DNA of 64,000 nt, from the NCBI RefSeq assembly GCF_000723885.1, contig NZ_CCDG010000011.1, positions 62,001 to 126,000 on the forward strand. Reading direction: 5' to 3'. Shown here piece after piece: positions 59,802 to 64,000 of this stretch (position 1 is the first letter of the stretch; every line of letters begins with the position of its first letter). The notes under the pieces are model-generated. The model saw only the letters and a program-made list of their open reading frames with translations, made no database searches and was not told the origin of the DNA. The DNA is from Paenibacillus camerounensis (GTDB taxonomy: Bacteria; Bacillota; Bacilli; Paenibacillales; Paenibacillaceae). The position numbers and the translations under genes were made by a program.

Positions 59802-62435
59802 ATGAAAAATGTTATGCAGGAGCAGCGGCCGCTGCCTGAGCATCTGAAGCTGGAGGTGCGTCCTGTTGCCGGTCCTGAAGCGGTTATTGAAGGAGAGGGC
59901 TTCCGGATCACTGTTCTGACCCCGAAGCTGCTTCGCCTGGAATACCATCCTGCCGGCAGGTTCGAGGATCGGGCAACCCAGACTGTGCTGAACCGGGATT
60001 TTCCGGTGCCGGAGTTCCAGCTGGTGGATCACGGTAACAAGCTGGAGATTATAACGGATAGGCTGCATTTGAGCTATGACAAGCAGCCTTTCTCCCGCTA
60101 CGGGCTTAATGTGCGTGTGCGTAACGGGTCAGGCCACCTGATGGGGGTCTGGCATTACGGCGACACGCCGCAGGATCTGGGGGGGACGGCCCGGACGCTG
60201 GATAATGCGGACGGGGCGATCCCGCTTGCGCCAGGGCTGATGTCCCGCGGCGGCTATACGGTGATGGACGACAGCCGCTCGCTGCTGCTGGAGGAGGACG
60301 GGGAGGTTACGCCGCGTGAAGCGGGCGGGACGGATTTCTATTTCTTCGGTTACGGGCATGATTATCTGGATTGCCTGAAGGACTTCTACCGGCTCAGCGG
60401 TCCGGCGCCGCTTCTGCCGCGCTATGCCCTTGGCAACTGGTGGAGCCGGTATTACCCATACAGCGCAGATGAGTATCTGGCCTTGATGGAGAGGTTCGAG
60501 CAGGAGCAGATTCCTTTCTCAGTTGCGGTAATTGATATGGACTGGCATCTGGTCGATGTCGATCCGCAGTACGGCAGCGGCTGGACGGGCTATACATGGA
60601 ACCGGAGGCTGTTCCCGGACCCGCAGCAGTTCCTGGCCAGGCTGCATGAGCGGGGGCTGCATGTAACGCTGAATGTTCACCCGGCAGACGGCGTGCGCGC
60701 TTTCGAGGACCCTTATCTGGCGATTGCCGGAGAGCTTGGGCTGGACCCGGAAAAGGGCGATGCCGTGGAGTTTGATATCACCGATCCGAAATTCCTGCAG
60801 GCCTATTTCAAATATCTGCACCATCCGCTGGAAGAGGAAGGCGTGGACTTCTGGTGGATCGACTGGCAGCAGGGCGGAGTAACCCGGGTACCGGGGCTTG
60901 ATCCGCTGTGGATGCTGAACCACTATCACTATCTGGACAGCGGGCGGCGCGGGAACAGACCGCTGACGTTCTCGCGTTATGCAGGATTAGGCAGCCACCG
61001 TTATCCGGTGGGCTTCTCCGGCGACACGATCGTCACCTGGGAATCGCTTGCGTTCCAGCCGTACTTCACGGCGAGTGCGGCGAATGCCGGCTACGGCTGG
61101 TGGAGCCACGACATCGGCGGCCACATGCAGGGCTATCTCGACGATGAGCTGGTGATGCGCTGGGTGCAGTTCGGCGTGTTCTCGCCGGTGCTGCGGCTGC
61201 ACAGCTCAGCCAGCCCGTTCAACAGCAAGGAGCCCTGGCGGTTCAACCCGGTTGCGGAAGCAGCAATGAAGGAAGCGCTGCGCCTGCGGCACCGGCTGAT
61301 TCCCTACCTGTACACGATGAACCGCTACGCGAGTGTGGACGGGCTGCCGCTGGTTCGGCCGCTGTATTATCATCATCCCGAGCAGCCGGAGGCTTACGGG
61401 GTGCCGAACCAGTATTATTTCGGCACCGAGCTGATGGCCTGCCCGATTACCTCCCCGGTGGACCGCCGGACCGGAATGGCGGAGTTCACGGCGTGGCTGC
61501 CGGAGGGCCGCTGGTATGACTTTTTCAGCGGCCGGGGGTATGACGGCGGCCGCAGCCTTGCGTTGTACCGGAATCTGGAGACCATTCCGGTGCTGGCGAA
61601 GGCCGGGGCGATTGTTCCGCTGGCTGATCTCAGCGGATACACCCCGTCTACGGCGAACCCGCGGGAGCTGGAGGTTAAGGTGTTCGCCGGCGCAAACGGC
61701 AGCTTCCACCTGTGGGAGGATGCGGAGGCGGCGGGGGCGCGGGCTGATGGAGAGAGTGTTGAGTCTGCAGTGGAGGGCGTGGAACATAATACGGCTGCAT
61801 CGCAGGAACGGATGGAAGGTGGAACTACGGAGTACCTAAAGCCCAATAAGGCGGCATTGCACTACCGTGGAAATGGTGAAGTTTTGTCGGGAGAAGGAGA
61901 GGGTGATGGTTCTGCAGTGGAGGGCGTGGAGCACAATGCTGCTGCGTCAGGGGACCGTGAGGAGAACTGGTGCGTTACGGAGATGAGCCTAAGCTGGGGG
62001 GATTGCGCCAGCTTTACGATTCATCCAGCCAGCGGCAACCTCGCTGCCCTGCCTCCACTGCGCAGCTGGAAGCTCTGCTTCACCGGCGTGGCCGATACGC
62101 AGGTGAAGGTGCTGGCCGGCGGTGCGGAGACGGCAGCGGATACAGCGTATGACCATTCCACGCATACGCTTACTGTAACAGTCCCGGATACCGCGGTGTC
62201 CGCCGCGATTACGGTTGAACTCGCCGGCGCGCGCCTTGCCGCTAACCGGATTGAAGAGGACATATTCGCGCTGCTGAACCGGGCGCAGATTGAGTTTCAG
62301 CTGAAGGAGCAGATCTACGGGCTGGCGCGGTCCGCTGCCACGCCGGCGGCAGCGTTAGCTTCCCTGACTGCACTTAAGCTGGAGCAACCGCTGTTCGGTG
62401 CGCTGTGTGAGATCTTAACGGCGGGCTTGGGGTAA
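59802..62435 (+). CDS. GH31 alpha-glucosidase with an inserted repeat segment
   Basis: 877 aa from ATG 59802 (GAGGT 9 bases before; ATG 59796 is too close). N-terminal beta-sandwich to about 215, barrel about 216-570 with nucleophile Asp354 in FWWIDWQQGG and acid Asp408 in GFSGDTIVTW, then C-terminal beta domains. The motif WWSRYYPYSADEYL and HDIGGHMQG fit alpha-glucosidases/alpha-xylosidases. Residues about 645-722 are a Gly/Glu-rich insertion in a loop of the beta domain, carrying a duplicated AVEGVEHNTAAS-type block. It is in an operon with the importer and probably acts on imported alpha-glucosides. Confidence 0.9.
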   Translation: MKNVMQEQRPLPEHLKLEVRPVAGPEAVIEGEGFRITVLTPKLLRLEYHPAGRFEDRATQTVLNRDFPVPEFQLVDHGNKLEIITDRLHLSYDKQPFSRYGLNVRVRNGSGHLMGVWHYGDTPQDLGGTARTLDNADGAIPLAPGLMSRGGYTVMDDSRSLLLEEDGEVTPREAGGTDFYFFGYGHDYLDCLKDFYRLSGPAPLLPRYALGNWWSRYYPYSADEYLALMERFEQEQIPFSVAVIDMDWHLVDVDPQYGSGWTGYTWNRRLFPDPQQFLARLHERGLHVTLNVHPADGVRAFEDPYLAIAGELGLDPEKGDAVEFDITDPKFLQAYFKYLHHPLEEEGVDFWWIDWQQGGVTRVPGLDPLWMLNHYHYLDSGRRGNRPLTFSRYAGLGSHRYPVGFSGDTIVTWESLAFQPYFTASAANAGYGWWSHDIGGHMQGYLDDELVMRWVQFGVFSPVLRLHSSASPFNSKEPWRFNPVAEAAMKEALRLRHRLIPYLYTMNRYASVDGLPLVRPLYYHHPEQPEAYGVPNQYYFGTELMACPITSPVDRRTGMAEFTAWLPEGRWYDFFSGRGYDGGRSLALYRNLETIPVLAKAGAIVPLADLSGYTPSTANPRELEVKVFAGANGSFHLWEDAEAAGARADGESVESAVEGVEHNTAASQERMEGGTTEYLKPNKAALHYRGNGEVLSGEGEGDGSAVEGVEHNAAASGDREENWCVTEMSLSWGDCASFTIHPASGNLAALPPLRSWKLCFTGVADTQVKVLAGGAETAADTAYDHSTHTLTVTVPDTAVSAAITVELAGARLAANRIEEDIFALLNRAQIEFQLKEQIYGLARSAATPAAALASLTALKLEQPLFGALCEILTAGLG
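61764..61965 (+). repeat. in-frame repeat insertion in the GH31 gene
   Basis: The block GCAGTGGAGGGCGTGGA.CA.AAT occurs at about 61768 and 61915, 147 bases (49 codons) apart; the intervening 100 bases are unrelated to GH31 sequence. Interrupts the normal ED(A)...W.LSW loop without breaking the frame. Confidence 0.7.
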
Positions 62436-62661
62436 GGGAGAGCCGGGGTGAAGGCAGAGTCGGCACCAGCGCTGAGCTTTGTGAACTGCAGTATGTTTGC
62501 GGTACGCAGATGGATAGCCGCCTCACCGGCCGGGCTAAGTTGTTCCGGCTGAGCTCCGGCAGCTAAATTAGCTCGTCTCTCTAACGCACGCCCCTGCTCA
62601 TACGTTGTGTGTGAGGCAGCCTTTCACTCATTGGGCAGAATAACAAACTATAGAAATTAAA

Positions 62662-62848
62662 ATAGCTGCACAATGTGCAGTTATATCCAAGGAAAATGTG
62701 ATCCTCAGCGATATAACTGCACTTGGTGCAGCTATTTCCGCCCAAAACGGCGAAAACAGGCTTTTCCCGGCAGTTTAGTTGCACGAAATACAGTTAAAAT
62801 GATCTTTCGGAGAAAAACAGACGTTTTAGTTGTACAAAGTGCAGTTAA
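62662..62848. repeat. four-palindrome intergenic element, copy 3
   Basis: Within the 653-bp gap between the GH31 and Rrf2 genes. Units of 23 bases begin at 62662, 62713, 62775 and 62826 (steps 51, 62, 51). Units share TAACTGCAC...GTGCAGCTA and TTAGTTGCAC...CAGTTAA with copy 1. From 62900 to 62960 there are weaker GGAAATCTGC/GGAAGTCTGC repeats. No gene is seen in the gap. Confidence 0.87.
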
Positions 62849-63050
62849 GGCGAAGCATCTGAGGAGGGGGAAGTTTCCTTCATGCTACGTCGTGCAGCTA
62901 CTAATGATTGTGTCCGGAAATCTGCAGACAACAGCGGCCGGAAGTCTGCGCATCCACTGAAACAAGGCAAATCCTAAACCATAAAAACACTAGTTCAAGC
63001 TATATAAACTAAAAAAGCAGCTTGCTTTCCACTAATATAAAAGCTATTAT

Positions 63051-63065
63051 AGACTTATAAAGTCT
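63051..63065. promoter_or_regulatory. palindromic operator candidate upstream of the Rrf2 gene
   Basis: AGACTT-ATA-AAGTCT, perfect 15-bp palindrome 24 bases before the Rrf2 start. AAGTCT appears again as a 9-bp-spaced direct repeat at 63527-63541 before the next gene, suggesting common control. Confidence 0.6.
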
Positions 63066-63088
63066 GTGATTGAAGATTGAGGTGGAAC

Positions 63089-63490
63089 ATGAAATACTCC
63101 AAAGCGACGAACTATGCGCTGCATACGATGCTTTTTCTGGTCGCTGCTTCCCCAGATAAGCCTGTGGGCGTGCAGCAGCTGGCTGAACGGCAGCATGTAT
63201 CGCCGACGTATCTGTCGAAGATCCTGACCAAGCTGGTGAAGGCGGGATTGATCCAGTCTGTATCGGGTGCGAACGGCGGGTATCAGCTTAAGCAGAAGAA
63301 GGATGATATTTCTTTTCTAGATGTGATTCATGCGATTGAGGGGACGGCGTCGCTGTTTGACTGCACGCTGAATCATTCCAGTGAATGCCTGATCCAGCAG
63401 GTGATGGTGGAGGCAGAGAACCGGATGGAAGACTATCTGCAGAACAAGAAGCTCTCTGAGCTTGCTGCAAAAGTAACGGTGGATTTATAA
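63089..63490 (+). CDS. Rrf2-family transcription regulator
   Basis: 133 aa from ATG 63089 with GAGGTGGAAC (the start at 63077 lacks a site). Winged helix: MKYSKATNYALHTMLFL, QQLAERQHVSPTYLSKILTKLVKAGLIQSVSGANGGYQL. Cys pair in FDCTLNHSSECLIQQ could be a redox or ligand switch, but the three-Cys cluster of Fe-S type members (IscR, NsrR) is not complete. Probably regulates itself and the next gene. Confidence 0.88.
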   Translation: MKYSKATNYALHTMLFLVAASPDKPVGVQQLAERQHVSPTYLSKILTKLVKAGLIQSVSGANGGYQLKQKKDDISFLDVIHAIEGTASLFDCTLNHSSECLIQQVMVEAENRMEDYLQNKKLSELAAKVTVDL

Positions 63491-63608
63491 ACGCCGTTAT
63501 TTTTATGGCTTGATTATAGATATAAGAAGTCTTTTAAGTCTTTTGTATAACCGGCAGTGTGTTACAGGTATTATCAGCAGTTTACTAAACGAAAAGGGAT
63601 GATGAAGT

Positions 63609-64000
63609 ATGAATAATCATTTATTTGATGCACAGGTATGGGAGCAGGCGTGGAAGGAAGACCCGAAATCCTACATCAATTTGACAAGGAAGGCCGGTGT
63701 GGACCCTACCCGCTCCTTCGATTCAAAAGCGCATACGTTTAACGAAGAGGTATTCAGCGAAGGCGGAAGGCAGAGGGCAGAGCGGATTATCGGCTGGATG
63801 GAGGGGCAGGGTGTTGATTTTAACGGATTGACGGTGCTGGATATCGGCGCAGCTTCGGGCGGGTTCAGTGTGCCGTTTGCCGAGCGCGGGGCGAAGGTAA
63901 CCGCCGTAGAGCCGAATGCGCTGCTGGCCGATTTGTTTGAAGCGAACAAAGCCCGTGTCAGTGAGGGAAAAGCCGAAATCACTCTGGTACGCGAAGCCTT
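63609..64000 (+). CDS. class I SAM-dependent methyltransferase (5' part)
   Basis: 130 codons, ATG 63609, running off the right edge. SAM loop LDIGAASGGFSVPFAERG near 78-95 and the acidic AVEPN strand. N-terminal extension WEQAWKEDPKSYINLTRKAGVDP. The preceding direct repeats of AAGTCT suggest control by the Rrf2 regulator. The substrate cannot be told. Confidence 0.82.
   Translation, partial: MNNHLFDAQVWEQAWKEDPKSYINLTRKAGVDPTRSFDSKAHTFNEEVFSEGGRQRAERIIGWMEGQGVDFNGLTVLDIGAASGGFSVPFAERGAKVTAVEPNALLADLFEANKARVSEGKAEITLVREA

Overview
The window looks like chromosome of a Paenibacillus-type Bacillota. Evidence: strong AGGAGG-type ribosome binding sites, moderate-to-high GC, LplA-type sugar-binding lipoproteins with YesM/YesN two-component regulators, an S-layer-homology protein, YidC2-type insertase, ECF sigma operon and many divergent regulator/target pairs. 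I see no rRNA, tRNA, prophage or CRISPR array. Nearly every gene is assigned from protein motifs read by eye.

Layout. 1-7.9 kb: end of a GH67 alpha-glucuronidase, a Nif3-like protein, a solo IS605-type TnpB element with a recognisable omegaRNA/right end, then a sugar-binding lipoprotein and a large GH2 glycosidase. 8.5-13.7 kb: a hexuronate regulon (GntR/FCD repressor, uxuA, uxuB, uxaC) with a perfect gnt-like operator just downstream of a sigma-A promoter. With GH67 this fits uptake and breakdown of glucuronate-decorated plant polysaccharide. 13.7-25.5 kb: MazG-like protein, a decayed histidine kinase, a methyltransferase, a MacB-like ABC protein divergent from an OmpR-type two-component system, small enzymes, an SLH protein and an ABC-2 exporter pair. 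25.5-33 kb: MarR/aldo-keto reductase pair with three operators, a cytosolic subtilase with a HEAT-like tail, ahpCF with a Fur/PerR box, and an ECF sigma operon. 33-38 kb: yidC preceded by what looks like a MifM-type translation-arrest leader, a phosphotransferase, and a pnuC-nadR-Nudix NAD-salvage operon. 38-49 kb: TetR/MFS/FtsX-type ABC resistance operon, a SUKH-LRR protein, DinB, GNAT, methyltransferase, Crp and DUF4386 genes. 49-62.4 kb: an alpha-glucoside locus (YesN, YesM, binding lipoprotein, LacI-like protein, GH13, two permeases, GH31). 63-64 kb: Rrf2 regulator and the start of a methyltransferase.

The most striking unexplained signals are: (i) the yidC leader, where an arrest-like motif sits directly before an RNA arm complementary to the yidC ribosome binding site; (ii) three separate 186-187 bp intergenic elements, each with four 23-bp near-palindromes bounded by TTA...TAA at starts spaced 51, 61/62 and 51 bp; (iii) a second intergenic repeat with GTCCGG-like units spaced 21, 72-74 and 22 bp, upstream of two genes of the alpha-glucoside transporter; (iv) in-frame repetitive insertions in two genes of the same locus, one of which appears to replace most of the LacI effector domain.
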